A program made the position numbers and the translations under genes. The notes under the pieces are model-generated. The model searched no databases. It saw nothing but the letters and a program-made list of their open reading frames with translations, and had not been told where the DNA came from. Shown one piece after another: positions 46,187 through 55,811 of a DNA stretch of 64,000 nucleotides; the stretch's first letter is position 1, and each line of letters opens with the position of its first letter. This DNA is from Lascolabacillus massiliensis (GTDB lineage Bacteria; Bacteroidota; Bacteroidia; Bacteroidales; Dysgonomonadaceae): positions 1,366,501 through 1,430,500 of the forward strand of contig NZ_CTEJ01000002.1 of the NCBI RefSeq assembly GCF_001282625.1, read 5' to 3'.

Positions 46187-49100
46187 ATGATTGATATAAA
46201 AGGAAAAATCCGTCTGTTAATATGTGGGCTATCGCTGTTTACAATATCATTACAGGGACAAACTGTGAATACTAAATCAGTATACGACTCAAAACCAGTT
46301 GATAGTGATGCGTATTATTTCACTCCGGAAAATTATGATTTTAAATTGGACGGGAAATCTGATGTTTCTGATGCTTTGCAAAAAGCTATTAATCAGGTAA
46401 AAGTTGAGAAAAACTTTGGAGTTTTGTTTATACCTGAAGGTAAATACAAAATCAGTAAGACTATATATATACCGCCTGCAATAAGGCTGATAGGTTATGG
46501 TAAAGAAAGGCCGGAATTTATTCTAAGTAAAAATACACCGGGATTCCAAAAACTAGACACTTCTGATAATTTCAACTCATACAGCTATATGTTCTGGTTT
46601 ACCGGGAATCTGGTAACAGAAAAAAGTAGACCAAGTGATGCTACGGCAGGTACATTCTATAGCGGTATATCCAACATCAATTTTAAGATAGAAGATGGAA
46701 ATCCTAATGCAATTGCTTTAAGAGCTCATTTTGCTCAGCATGGTTTTGTAAGTCATTCTGTAATAAATACTGGAAAAGGAAAAGCAGGAATGTATGATGT
46801 TGGAAATGAGATGGAAAATGTATATTTCATTGGAGGAGAATATGGTGTAATGGCCAACAGAACTTCTCCGGGATGGCCGATGATGATGATTGATCTGTTG
46901 TTTGAGGGGCAGCTTAATGCTGCAATACTAGCGAATCAGTCAGATCTTACTATTGTAAATATGGAGGTAAAAAATACTCCTGTTGCTATAGAGATGAAGG
47001 AGGGGGTCTATAACCGAATATATATCGAAGATAGCTATTTTGTAAATGTAAACAGAGGAGTAGTAGTTGGTGCTGATTATAATGCTCATAATCAATTGAA
47101 TATTGTAAACACCTATTGTAATAATGTTAAAGTAGCAGTTGACTTGGTAAATGAAGAAGATGTGGTCAGTAAAAACACCAGGAATTTTCTTATCCAAAAT
47201 CTGACTTCGGGACTTATAGTTAATAACTTAAATGATGATTCCAAATACCAAACTGTATATAATATAGTTACTTCTCAAAAAAGAAGTAATAATATCCAGA
47301 TGAAGATCCCAACATTACCTTCTGTAAAAGAGTGGGTTAATATAAAAGATCTGGGAGCAAAAGGTGATGGAACATCCGATGATACAGAAATAATTAAGAA
47401 TGCAATAGCATCTTATCAAAATTTATACTTCCCCACAGGATGGTATCGCATTACAGAAACTATAAAGATGTTGCCAAATACAGCTCTTATAGGATTGCAT
47501 CCTTTTGCAACACAGATAATTATAGATGAAAGCACACCTGCATTTAGCGGATTTGGATCTCCTGTACCAATGGTAGAATCATCAGAGGGAGGTGACAATA
47601 TTATAAATGGTATAGGGATAACAACAGGTGGATATAATTACAGGGCTGTTGGGATAAAATGGATGGCTGGAGAGAAATCATTTATGAATGATATAAAATT
47701 TGTAGGTGGACATGGTACAATGAGGAAACCGATTTCTAATACTGCAGGCCAACAGCCGGGAGCATTTCGTAATCCTGTTGGCAGAAATATAAGTTCACCA
47801 AGTAATCCTGTTGCAGTACAAGGCCTAGATCTAGCTTGGGATAATCAGTACTGGAGTCTATGGGTGACAAATGAAGGCGGAGGTATCTTTAAAGATATCT
47901 GGACTGCTAATACCTATGCTTCAGCAGGTTTTTATGTAAGCAGCACTTCGACTCCCGGATATGTATATGCAATGTCTCTGGAACATCATGTCAGATTTGA
48001 ATGCAGATTGGATAATGTGTCTAACTGGAGATTTTATGCATTCCAGTTTGAAGAGGAAGGAAGAGAAGGAAAAGATAGCCAGCCAATGGAGATGAGTAAC
48101 TGTAGTGATTTAATGTTTGCAAATACATGGTTTTACAGAGTAATTCGTGTAAATACTCCTCGTCACTATGGGATCAAAATGTCTGACTGCCATAATATAG
48201 ATTTCAGGAATATGAGGAACTGGACTCAGGTGCTTTATCCTACTGAACTGACAGTATATGATATGAATAAAAATCTCTCTCTTTACCCAATGGATTTTGC
48301 CCGTGCAATTATAACAGGTGATGAAGTGGGTAAAAAGTTGAATAATATTATAGGTGTTCCTGAGAAGCTGGCTTTTGGATTTGAATTTGCTACAGGAGCA
48401 GTATCCGACAGTAAAGGAAACATCTATTTCTGTGAAAACAGACTAAAGAAAATATATAAGTACGACGCTGAAACAGGAAATGTGTCTTTATACAGTGATT
48501 ATCCTTGGAAACCTTTCTCATTAGCAGTAGATACACAAGATAACCTGATAGTTATATGTCGTTATGATCCTCAACCCGGATATCTGGTAAATGGAGTCCA
48601 GGAAGCTATTACTGAGCGCCTACCGGATGATAATCCAATGTATAGCGGATGGGGCAACAGTGGCTGGGCAGCATTGGCCTATTCAATCAGTCCTGATAAG
48701 CCTGGAGATATGAAAGTACTTTCCAGGGTAAACACATCTGATGTAAAAGATATAAAAAGAGTTGTATATCCAACCCACAGATGGAGGAGTAATTTTGACA
48801 CAGTTGCCCAATCGATGCCTGAAACAAGTTTCTTGGCACCGGACGGAATAACTATAATACCGGAAACGTATGATTTAGGCCGCTCTGTACAGCTTTTTGC
48901 TGTATCTCCTTCTCAGAAGACAGCTGTTTATATGTCGCACGAAGATAGCAAAACAACAGCAAAATTATCTGTTGACGATAGAGGGAAACTTACAATATTA
49001 AATAAGGATATTAAGAGAGGGGAGTATGCATCATCAACAAGTAGTGATGGCACTCTATACCTGGCAGAGGGTCAGATTTTTGTATTTGATTCTGATGGGA

Positions 49101-49219
49101 ATGAAATTAAAAGATATAATGTGGATGAACGTCCTATTTCTATGGTTATTGGTGGAGATAATGAAGATATTCTCTACTATACAACCTCAACCTCATTTTA
49201 TAGACTTCGTATTAAATAA
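46187..49219 (+). CDS. Secreted double beta-helix / beta-propeller protein B (paralog of A)
   Basis: From the ATG at 46187 (the frame reaches back into the GH9 gene, but this ATG precedes the signal peptide MIDIKGKIRLLICGLSLF) the protein is 1010 aa. It has the same architecture as the protein at 40713: beta-helix one at about 40-345, beta-helix two from about 382 (DLGAKGDGTSDDTEIIKNAI), and a propeller from about 730 (AVSDSKGNIYFCENRLKKIY). Stretches such as FVGGHGTMRKP, LAWDNQYWSLWV and FKDIWTA are common to both. The two may act on different linkages of one polymer or be paralogs after duplication. No catalytic residues are assigned. Confidence 0.78.
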   Translation: MIDIKGKIRLLICGLSLFTISLQGQTVNTKSVYDSKPVDSDAYYFTPENYDFKLDGKSDVSDALQKAINQVKVEKNFGVLFIPEGKYKISKTIYIPPAIRLIGYGKERPEFILSKNTPGFQKLDTSDNFNSYSYMFWFTGNLVTEKSRPSDATAGTFYSGISNINFKIEDGNPNAIALRAHFAQHGFVSHSVINTGKGKAGMYDVGNEMENVYFIGGEYGVMANRTSPGWPMMMIDLLFEGQLNAAILANQSDLTIVNMEVKNTPVAIEMKEGVYNRIYIEDSYFVNVNRGVVVGADYNAHNQLNIVNTYCNNVKVAVDLVNEEDVVSKNTRNFLIQNLTSGLIVNNLNDDSKYQTVYNIVTSQKRSNNIQMKIPTLPSVKEWVNIKDLGAKGDGTSDDTEIIKNAIASYQNLYFPTGWYRITETIKMLPNTALIGLHPFATQIIIDESTPAFSGFGSPVPMVESSEGGDNIINGIGITTGGYNYRAVGIKWMAGEKSFMNDIKFVGGHGTMRKPISNTAGQQPGAFRNPVGRNISSPSNPVAVQGLDLAWDNQYWSLWVTNEGGGIFKDIWTANTYASAGFYVSSTSTPGYVYAMSLEHHVRFECRLDNVSNWRFYAFQFEEEGREGKDSQPMEMSNCSDLMFANTWFYRVIRVNTPRHYGIKMSDCHNIDFRNMRNWTQVLYPTELTVYDMNKNLSLYPMDFARAIITGDEVGKKLNNIIGVPEKLAFGFEFATGAVSDSKGNIYFCENRLKKIYKYDAETGNVSLYSDYPWKPFSLAVDTQDNLIVICRYDPQPGYLVNGVQEAITERLPDDNPMYSGWGNSGWAALAYSISPDKPGDMKVLSRVNTSDVKDIKRVVYPTHRWRSNFDTVAQSMPETSFLAPDGITIIPETYDLGRSVQLFAVSPSQKTAVYMSHEDSKTTAKLSVDDRGKLTILNKDIKRGEYASSTSSDGTLYLAEGQIFVFDSDGNEIKRYNVDERPISMVIGGDNEDILYYTTSTSFYRLRIK

Positions 49220-49238
49220 TATTTAATTAACTATTGCA

Positions 49239-52200
49239 ATGAACTTCAAAAAACATTTCTCTTTCATATTAATTTTTTGCTGTGTTTTATCATTCAAAGC
49301 CTATTCACAAGAGGTAATTTTAAATGAGGTGAAAGAGGTGATTCCCACCTACCTTATAGATCCACCAAATGTTATGCCCCGTTTTTATGAAGGCAGGACT
49401 CATCAGGGGGTTCAAAGAAGGATTTACCCTTATCCATATGATGATGGATTGACCACAAATAAACAACCGGTGGAATATCCGATGATTCAGGTAGAAAATG
49501 ATTTTATAAAACTGGGTATTGCACCGGGACAGGGAGGACGAATATACTATGCTTATGATAAGACAAACGATTATAACTGGTTATACCACAATCATGTTGT
49601 AAAACCTTCTCTTATCGGTATGGTAGGTAATTGGCGTTCAGGAAGCCTTGCATGGGGATACCCTCATCATCATGGTCCAACAACTGTTGAAGATATGGAT
49701 TATGAAATTGAAGAACATCCTGATGGAAGTAAAACAATTTGGATTAACTGTACAGAACGTCTGCAGAGAGTGAATTCACTGATAGGTTATACTGTATATC
49801 CAAATTCATCTATTGTCGAAATGACAATTGATTTGAGAAACAGAACTGAAATGGGAAATTCTTTTCTTTTCTGGGCTAATCCTGCTGTTCACAGTGATTC
49901 TGCTTATCAGGTTATTTTCCCGCCATCTGTTCAATATGTAACTTACCACGGTAAGAGAGATATGACTTCATGGCCTATAGCTGATAGTCCCTTTAATGGT
50001 TATAATTTTACCGGAATGGATATAAGCTGGTGGAAGAATACCCATGTTCCTGTATCATTTTTCTCATGGGATCCTAAAGAAGATTATTTTGGAGGTTACG
50101 ACTATAATCTAAAAGCAGGTACAGCATGGGTTGGAAACCATCATGTTTCACCGGGGATGAAATACTGGGCCGATGGTAATAATCCTAACGGATTAAATAC
50201 AAATAATGGTCTGACTGATAATGACGGTCGTTATATAGAGCTAATGGCTGGTTTTTATACTGATAACCAGCCTGACTATAGCTGGCTTGAGCCTTATGAG
50301 TCAAAATATGGATCTATGATCTGGTTCCCTATTCGTGAACTTGATGGACTGAAATATGCGAATAAAAATGGTGCAATGAATTATTTTATAGATGGAAATT
50401 CCATCGATATAAGGCTAAACAGTACCATGTCACATCCAAAAGCAAAGTTTGTTCTATCTTCAAAAGGGAAAGAACTAAAAACTGATATTATAAGTATTTC
50501 ACCTGAAGAGCCTCGAAAAATTATTGCTCAACTACCTAAAAATATTGGAGAAAATGATATAGAAATAACTCTTTTTGATTCAGATGGAAATGTTCTTTAT
50601 ACTTATATACCAAGGAATCATGATTATCCGAGTTACGAAAAACCAGAACCTTTGAAATCATTTGCATCTCCTCAAAATATTGAATCTGTAGAAGAGTTAT
50701 ATCTGACCGGTTTGAGAATTGATCAGTTTCATAGTGTACTGAATTCTATGCCATATTATCAGGAAGCTTTGAAAAGAGACCCGAAAAACTCAAAGGTAAA
50801 TACACAGTTAGGAATACTGAGTCTAAGAGCAAAAGACTGGGTTTCTGCCGAAAAATACTTGAGGATCGCTACAGAAAGAGTAAGAATGAACTACACCAGA
50901 CCAAAAGATTGCGAACCTCTTTATTATTTAGGAATGGCACTAAGAGCTTTAGGAAGGACAAATGAAGCTTATGATACGTTTTATGATGCAACTTGGGGAT
51001 CAGCATGGCACAGTGCTGCTTATTATCAGTTGGCAGAAATAGATTGTAATCGTCAAAACTGGGAAACAGCTCTTGATCATATCAACCGCTCATTGTCAAC
51101 AAATTCCGTTAATATGCGTGCATTAAACCTTAAAGGTGTAATATTACGAAAAATGGGTAAACTACCTCAGGCACAAGAATGGTTTAGAACAGTTTTAAAA
51201 GACACTAAGATTAATCATCTGGCACAAAATGAGGTGTGTTTGATGAACAATAGTGAGAATTTCCTAAACAAACTTAACCGCTGGATGCGTGACGATGTAC
51301 AGGCATATATAGAACTTTCTACCGAATACACAGCTATAGGACTCTATGATGAGGCTATTCAGGTTATGAAAAGATTGGAAGTAAAAGGAGAAACATTCCC
51401 ATTGCTATATTATTTCACTGGATATAACTATCATTTGCTTGGCGACGATGCAACTGCTTTATCATATTACCTTAAAGCTGAAAAAATGCCTTCAGACTAT
51501 TGTTTCCCATTCAGATCAGAAGCTGTATATGTTTTGGAAAATGCAATGAACTTAAATCCAGAAGGAAATTTGGCTCCTTATTATTTAGGTAATCTATTTT
51601 ATGAAAGATTGCCTGAAAAAGCAATTGAGTTGTGGGAAAAATCTGCAAGTCTGGATGATTCATTTTATATAGTACAAAGGAATCTAGGTCTGGCTTATAA
51701 TGAAATCCAGGAAAATCCTAAGAAAGCTCTGGAAAGCATGAAGAAGGCTGCAAAATTAAACAAAGATGATGCACGTTTATTATTTGAAATTGATGTATTG
51801 CACGAAGCTAATCAGATCTCTCCCGCAGAAAAATATACATTCTTAATGGATAACTATGAAACTGCAAAGAAGAGATATGAAACGCTGTTGCGACTTATTA
51901 CTCGTGCTGTAGAATATGGTAAATTTGATGAGGCACTTTATATGCTCGATAATAATAGAATTGTAGAATCAGAAGGTGCGAGAGAAAAGCAGAATGCTTA
52001 TCTGAACAGCTATACTATACGTGCAATGAATCAGATTAATCAAAAAAATTATGACTCAGCATTAATAGATATAAAAGCAGCTCTTGATTATCCAATTGGT
52101 TTAGTTGCAAGAGCACGTTATGCTCAACTATATTATTTAGAAGGTGAAATTTATGAAAATATCGGACAAAAAGGACAAGCTGTTAAGTCATATGAAAAAG

Positions 52201-52526
52201 CACTTGAGATAGAAACATCCGAAGCAAGAGACCGTGAATATATTTATTATAAAGGCCTTGCTCTTCAAAAATTAGGTAAAGAGAAAGAGGCAAAACAGAC
52301 ATTCGAATCACTGTTACAGAATGTTAGTGACGATGGCGCATACTCTCAGTTTGATGGAAGAGCTTCAAATACTGCTCAAAGAATTAATGCAGTTTATCAA
52401 ACGGGATTAGGCTATATGGGTTTGGGTGAAAAGGCTAAAGCAATTGAGCAGTTCAGTTCTGTTCTAAATATTAATCCTGGACACATTTGGAGTAAAACGT
52501 TTTTAAATGAATTAGAAAAAAATTGA
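49239..52526 (+). CDS. DUF5107 protein with C-terminal TPR array
   Basis: The 1095-aa protein has a signal peptide (ending AYSQ). Its N-terminal half, about 30-400, matches DUF5107, a beta-supersandwich region reminiscent of aldose-mutarotase-like folds (IAPGQGGRIYYAYDK, SLAWGYPHHHGPTTVEDMDY, FLFWANPAVHSD). From about 480 it is a helical repeat array with TPR features (NTQLGILSLRAKDWVSAEKYL, SYEKALEIETSEARDREY, LGYMGLGEKAKAIEQFSSVL). DUF5107-TPR proteins recur in CAZyme clusters, but I know no assigned reaction. The gap to the next gene is 4 bases, so it is co-transcribed with the GH-A enzyme genes. Confidence 0.82.
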   Translation: MNFKKHFSFILIFCCVLSFKAYSQEVILNEVKEVIPTYLIDPPNVMPRFYEGRTHQGVQRRIYPYPYDDGLTTNKQPVEYPMIQVENDFIKLGIAPGQGGRIYYAYDKTNDYNWLYHNHVVKPSLIGMVGNWRSGSLAWGYPHHHGPTTVEDMDYEIEEHPDGSKTIWINCTERLQRVNSLIGYTVYPNSSIVEMTIDLRNRTEMGNSFLFWANPAVHSDSAYQVIFPPSVQYVTYHGKRDMTSWPIADSPFNGYNFTGMDISWWKNTHVPVSFFSWDPKEDYFGGYDYNLKAGTAWVGNHHVSPGMKYWADGNNPNGLNTNNGLTDNDGRYIELMAGFYTDNQPDYSWLEPYESKYGSMIWFPIRELDGLKYANKNGAMNYFIDGNSIDIRLNSTMSHPKAKFVLSSKGKELKTDIISISPEEPRKIIAQLPKNIGENDIEITLFDSDGNVLYTYIPRNHDYPSYEKPEPLKSFASPQNIESVEELYLTGLRIDQFHSVLNSMPYYQEALKRDPKNSKVNTQLGILSLRAKDWVSAEKYLRIATERVRMNYTRPKDCEPLYYLGMALRALGRTNEAYDTFYDATWGSAWHSAAYYQLAEIDCNRQNWETALDHINRSLSTNSVNMRALNLKGVILRKMGKLPQAQEWFRTVLKDTKINHLAQNEVCLMNNSENFLNKLNRWMRDDVQAYIELSTEYTAIGLYDEAIQVMKRLEVKGETFPLLYYFTGYNYHLLGDDATALSYYLKAEKMPSDYCFPFRSEAVYVLENAMNLNPEGNLAPYYLGNLFYERLPEKAIELWEKSASLDDSFYIVQRNLGLAYNEIQENPKKALESMKKAAKLNKDDARLLFEIDVLHEANQISPAEKYTFLMDNYETAKKRYETLLRLITRAVEYGKFDEALYMLDNNRIVESEGAREKQNAYLNSYTIRAMNQINQKNYDSALIDIKAALDYPIGLVARARYAQLYYLEGEIYENIGQKGQAVKSYEKALEIETSEARDREYIYYKGLALQKLGKEKEAKQTFESLLQNVSDDGAYSQFDGRASNTAQRINAVYQTGLGYMGLGEKAKAIEQFSSVLNINPGHIWSKTFLNELEKN

Positions 52527-52530
52527 AAGA

Positions 52531-53847
52531 ATGAAGTACAGATTAATTTTTGTAGTTATACTGTTTGTGACTTGCTCATTTGCTTATACGCAGACAGATA
52601 AGATTTTGAATGATCAGGAAGGAATCCATATTCTTAAAAACGAAAATGGTGGTTTCGATCTTTACATAGACGGAGTTAAAACATATATTAAAGGTGTAGG
52701 AGGAACAAATAAAATTGATCTTGCAGCACAAAATGGTTCTAACGCATTCCGTACATGGGGTGGAAATACTAAAAGTATTTCTCGGGCAGTTGAGTTGGCA
52801 GCACAAAATAATATGTTTATAATGCAGGGTATATCTTTGCCTAAAGAACCTGAGCGATATTTGGATGAAGAGTTTAAGGCAAATACAATGCAATCAGTCA
52901 GAAAAATCGTTGAGGCTTTTAAAGATGATCCAAATATTTTGATTTGGGGACTAGGTAATGAGATTGAACTTGGTGGAAGGAATAATTCAGCCTATTCCTG
53001 GGGATTTGTTGAAAAGTTGGCAAAAATGATAAAATCCATTGATTCACGACACCTTGTTGCGACAGTTATAACACATAATCAGAGGGCATTGGACTCAATA
53101 GCTAAATATGCCCCCAGCCTCGATTTAGTTGGGATTAATAGTTATGGTTCAATTGACAAGGTAGAAGAAATTGTTTTAGAGTCATCATATGAAGGACCTT
53201 ATATGATTACCGAGTGGGGCCCTACCGGATGGTGGGAAACTTCCAAAACTGATTGGGGCGCTCCAATAGAACAAACAAGTGAAGAGAAAAGAGTTGTATA
53301 TGAAAACAGATACAATGATTATATCTATGGTTCGGAAAGATGTCTGGGCTCATTCGTATTCTTATGGGGCCAGAAAGAAGAACGCACTCCAACATGGTTT
53401 AGTATGTTTGTTGAGAGTAACGTTGAAGGATTGCCTTTAAATGGTGAAAAAACTCCTATGGTAGAAGCTATGGAAAGGGTATGGAAACGTACTGAACTTA
53501 GTCAAACTGCACCTGTTATTAATAAATTCACAATTAATGAAAAAATGGGTGTGGAAAGTCCTTATGTTATAGAAGGGCAAACATTCGTGGGTAGTGTAGA
53601 TATAGTTGATAAAGAAGGTGATGAACTTACATATATTTGGGAAATACTCAAAGAGGCAACAGTCTTGGGAGATGGTGGATCATTTGAGCCACGCCCCGAA
53701 AGAGTGGGAGAAGTGGAGATAACTAAAACAAATACACTTACCACATCTGTTTCTGAACCGGGGAATTATCGTCTTTTTGTTTATGTTTCAGATAATACAG
53801 GATTTGTATCTACAGCTAATGTTCCATTTAAAGTAATCTATAAATAA
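52531..53847 (+). CDS. Clan GH-A glycosidase with C-terminal Ig-like domain (GH5/GH2/GH158-like)
   Basis: The 438-aa protein has a signal peptide (to about residue 20) and a TIM barrel at about 30-330. The acid/base is Glu144 in LIWGLGNEIELGG, and the nucleophile is Glu228 in YMITEWGPTGWWE. An Ig-like domain follows at about 335-438 (VDKEGDELTYIWEI, SVSEPGNYRLFVYVSDN). The size and barrel-plus-Ig layout recall GH158 beta-1,3-glucanases, but GH2- or GH5-type relatives are equally possible without a search. It lies 4 bases after the DUF5107 gene and 6 bases before the next enzyme. Confidence 0.8.
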   Translation: MKYRLIFVVILFVTCSFAYTQTDKILNDQEGIHILKNENGGFDLYIDGVKTYIKGVGGTNKIDLAAQNGSNAFRTWGGNTKSISRAVELAAQNNMFIMQGISLPKEPERYLDEEFKANTMQSVRKIVEAFKDDPNILIWGLGNEIELGGRNNSAYSWGFVEKLAKMIKSIDSRHLVATVITHNQRALDSIAKYAPSLDLVGINSYGSIDKVEEIVLESSYEGPYMITEWGPTGWWETSKTDWGAPIEQTSEEKRVVYENRYNDYIYGSERCLGSFVFLWGQKEERTPTWFSMFVESNVEGLPLNGEKTPMVEAMERVWKRTELSQTAPVINKFTINEKMGVESPYVIEGQTFVGSVDIVDKEGDELTYIWEILKEATVLGDGGSFEPRPERVGEVEITKTNTLTTSVSEPGNYRLFVYVSDNTGFVSTANVPFKVIYK

Positions 53848-53853
53848 TATAAC

Positions 53854-55791
53854 ATGAAACGAATTTTATTATTAGTATGGATCTCAATAATATTATTTTT
53901 ATATAGTTGTGAGCCAAAAGAGAAAGGCTTTGTTGTTAAGTTTGATAGTACCAAAGAGGTATCAGGAAAGAAATTTGCTATTAAAGAAATCAATCCGGAA
54001 CTGCCTTCTGACTGGGATGGTTATAACTTCGTAGTATTGGAGTTTAAGATATCTACTGCTCAGCGATTTCATGTAGGATTTACTACTGATGAGGGGTACA
54101 ATGAATTAAGAGTAATGAGTTATGTGCCAAATGCATGGAACAGACTAGCAATTCCTTTAGAGTTTTACAGGGAGCTGCCGAGCGCCAGACACGACTTAGC
54201 AGCAACTTATAATCAGCCTCGTTACACAGGTTGGGTAAACTTAGGTGGAAAACGTACAAAGCTTACAGGAATTGATTCAATCGGAATTCGTATGCGTGCA
54301 CCTATAGGTGATCCTGAATTTGAAATTAGAAATATAACCCTTTCTGTTGAAGATCCGGGAGATCAGTATCTGGAATCATTTCCGGCTATTGATGAGTTCG
54401 GACAATCAAATCTGGTTGAATATGATGAAAAAATCAAATCTCTGGAACAACTGCAGGCTGAATGGAGAAGCGAAGAAGAGGAGAATTTTGATACTTCTGT
54501 TTACAACTACTCTAAATATGGTGGTTATATGCAGAAAAAGGTAAAAGCTACAGGCTTCTACCGCACAGAACAAATAGATGGTAAATGGTGGTTTGTGGAT
54601 CCGGAAGGTTATCTTTTCTTATCCGTTGGTGTAGATTGTGTTCGTCCGATAGCATCAGGTTTGGCTAAAGAGGTAGATAAACGTGAGAATATGTTTAAAG
54701 AACTTCCTCCTAGAGATCTTTTCCCGGCTAATGAATCACGTCCTTACGATTATTCCTTTGGTCTTTGGAACCTTTATCGCCGTTTCGGTGAAAACTACAA
54801 AGATAAAGCTAATGACATGGTAATTAAACGAATGGAAAAATGGGGAGTTAATACAATTGCAAACTGGTCAAGTCCTGAAATTATGGCTATGAACAAGAAA
54901 GCATATGTTACTTCAATGCGTACAGCAGGTGTGGAAGGAAGACTGATGGGTCTTGCAGATGTTTTTAAACCTGATTTCAGAGAAAAGCTTGATGATGCTA
55001 TGAAGAGTTCTGTGGGAAGTCAAAAAGATAATCCATGGGTAATCGGATATTTCGTTGGAAACGAACCTGCATGGATAGGCCAGGAAGTTCGTCTTTGTAA
55101 TATAATATTAGAAGGAGAAGACAGCCCAATCAAAAGTAAATTAATAGAACATGTTTCGATTTACGGAGATTCACCGGAATCATATAAGAAGTTTATTTGG
55201 GAGACATTTGAGATTTTTGTTCAGGCAGTAAAAGAAGCTCAAAAGAAATATGATCCAAATCATCTGAATCTAGGTTATCGTTTTGGCAACCTGGATGAAA
55301 TTGATGAGGAGGTACTTTTAATTTGCAGCAGAGCATTTGAAGTATTAAGCTTCAATAGTTATGCTCTGGAGCCAAGTAAGGAGATGATGGACAGGGCACT
55401 GGAAATAACAAATCTGCCAATGATAATAGGAGAGTATCACTTTGGAACAGTAGACAGAGGATTGGCTCAGTCCCTTTGGCAAGTAGACTCTCAGGAAGAA
55501 CGTGGTATTGCATATCGTTACTACACAGAACAGGGTTACTCTCATCCTGGATTGATTGGGACAGCTTATTTTCAGTGGGCTGACCAGGATATCACAGGCA
55601 GGCGCAATGATGGAGAAAACTATAATTGTGGTTTGATAGATGTTACAGACCGTCCATATAAATATCAGGTAGAAGCGATGCAGGAGACTGCAAAAGTATT
55701 ATTTGATGTTCACTCAGGTAATGTAGCACCATATAGCCAGCAACCAAAAAGAGCACGTGGACATGGCAGCATTCCTGATTTATGGGATTAA
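53854..55791 (+). CDS. Agarase-like glycosidase lipoprotein (GH50/GH42-like)
   Basis: The 645-aa lipoprotein (signal ending FLYSC, Cys19) has an N-terminal beta-sandwich that looks carbohydrate-binding (about 28-170). A TIM barrel follows at about 190-620. Glu404 in VIGYFVGNEPAW and Glu527 in LPMIIGEYHFGTVDRG are the likely acid/base and nucleophile. The pair of motifs resembles GH50 beta-agarases and related GH42-type enzymes, and such proteins are often annotated as agarases. In a non-marine-looking locus with GH9 and GH3, the true substrate may be another beta-galactan or beta-glucan. The C-terminus is short and basic. Confidence 0.78.
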   Translation: MKRILLLVWISIILFLYSCEPKEKGFVVKFDSTKEVSGKKFAIKEINPELPSDWDGYNFVVLEFKISTAQRFHVGFTTDEGYNELRVMSYVPNAWNRLAIPLEFYRELPSARHDLAATYNQPRYTGWVNLGGKRTKLTGIDSIGIRMRAPIGDPEFEIRNITLSVEDPGDQYLESFPAIDEFGQSNLVEYDEKIKSLEQLQAEWRSEEEENFDTSVYNYSKYGGYMQKKVKATGFYRTEQIDGKWWFVDPEGYLFLSVGVDCVRPIASGLAKEVDKRENMFKELPPRDLFPANESRPYDYSFGLWNLYRRFGENYKDKANDMVIKRMEKWGVNTIANWSSPEIMAMNKKAYVTSMRTAGVEGRLMGLADVFKPDFREKLDDAMKSSVGSQKDNPWVIGYFVGNEPAWIGQEVRLCNIILEGEDSPIKSKLIEHVSIYGDSPESYKKFIWETFEIFVQAVKEAQKKYDPNHLNLGYRFGNLDEIDEEVLLICSRAFEVLSFNSYALEPSKEMMDRALEITNLPMIIGEYHFGTVDRGLAQSLWQVDSQEERGIAYRYYTEQGYSHPGLIGTAYFQWADQDITGRRNDGENYNCGLIDVTDRPYKYQVEAMQETAKVLFDVHSGNVAPYSQQPKRARGHGSIPDLWD

Positions 55792-55811
55792 GTGATAAGA
55801 TATATAGTAAT

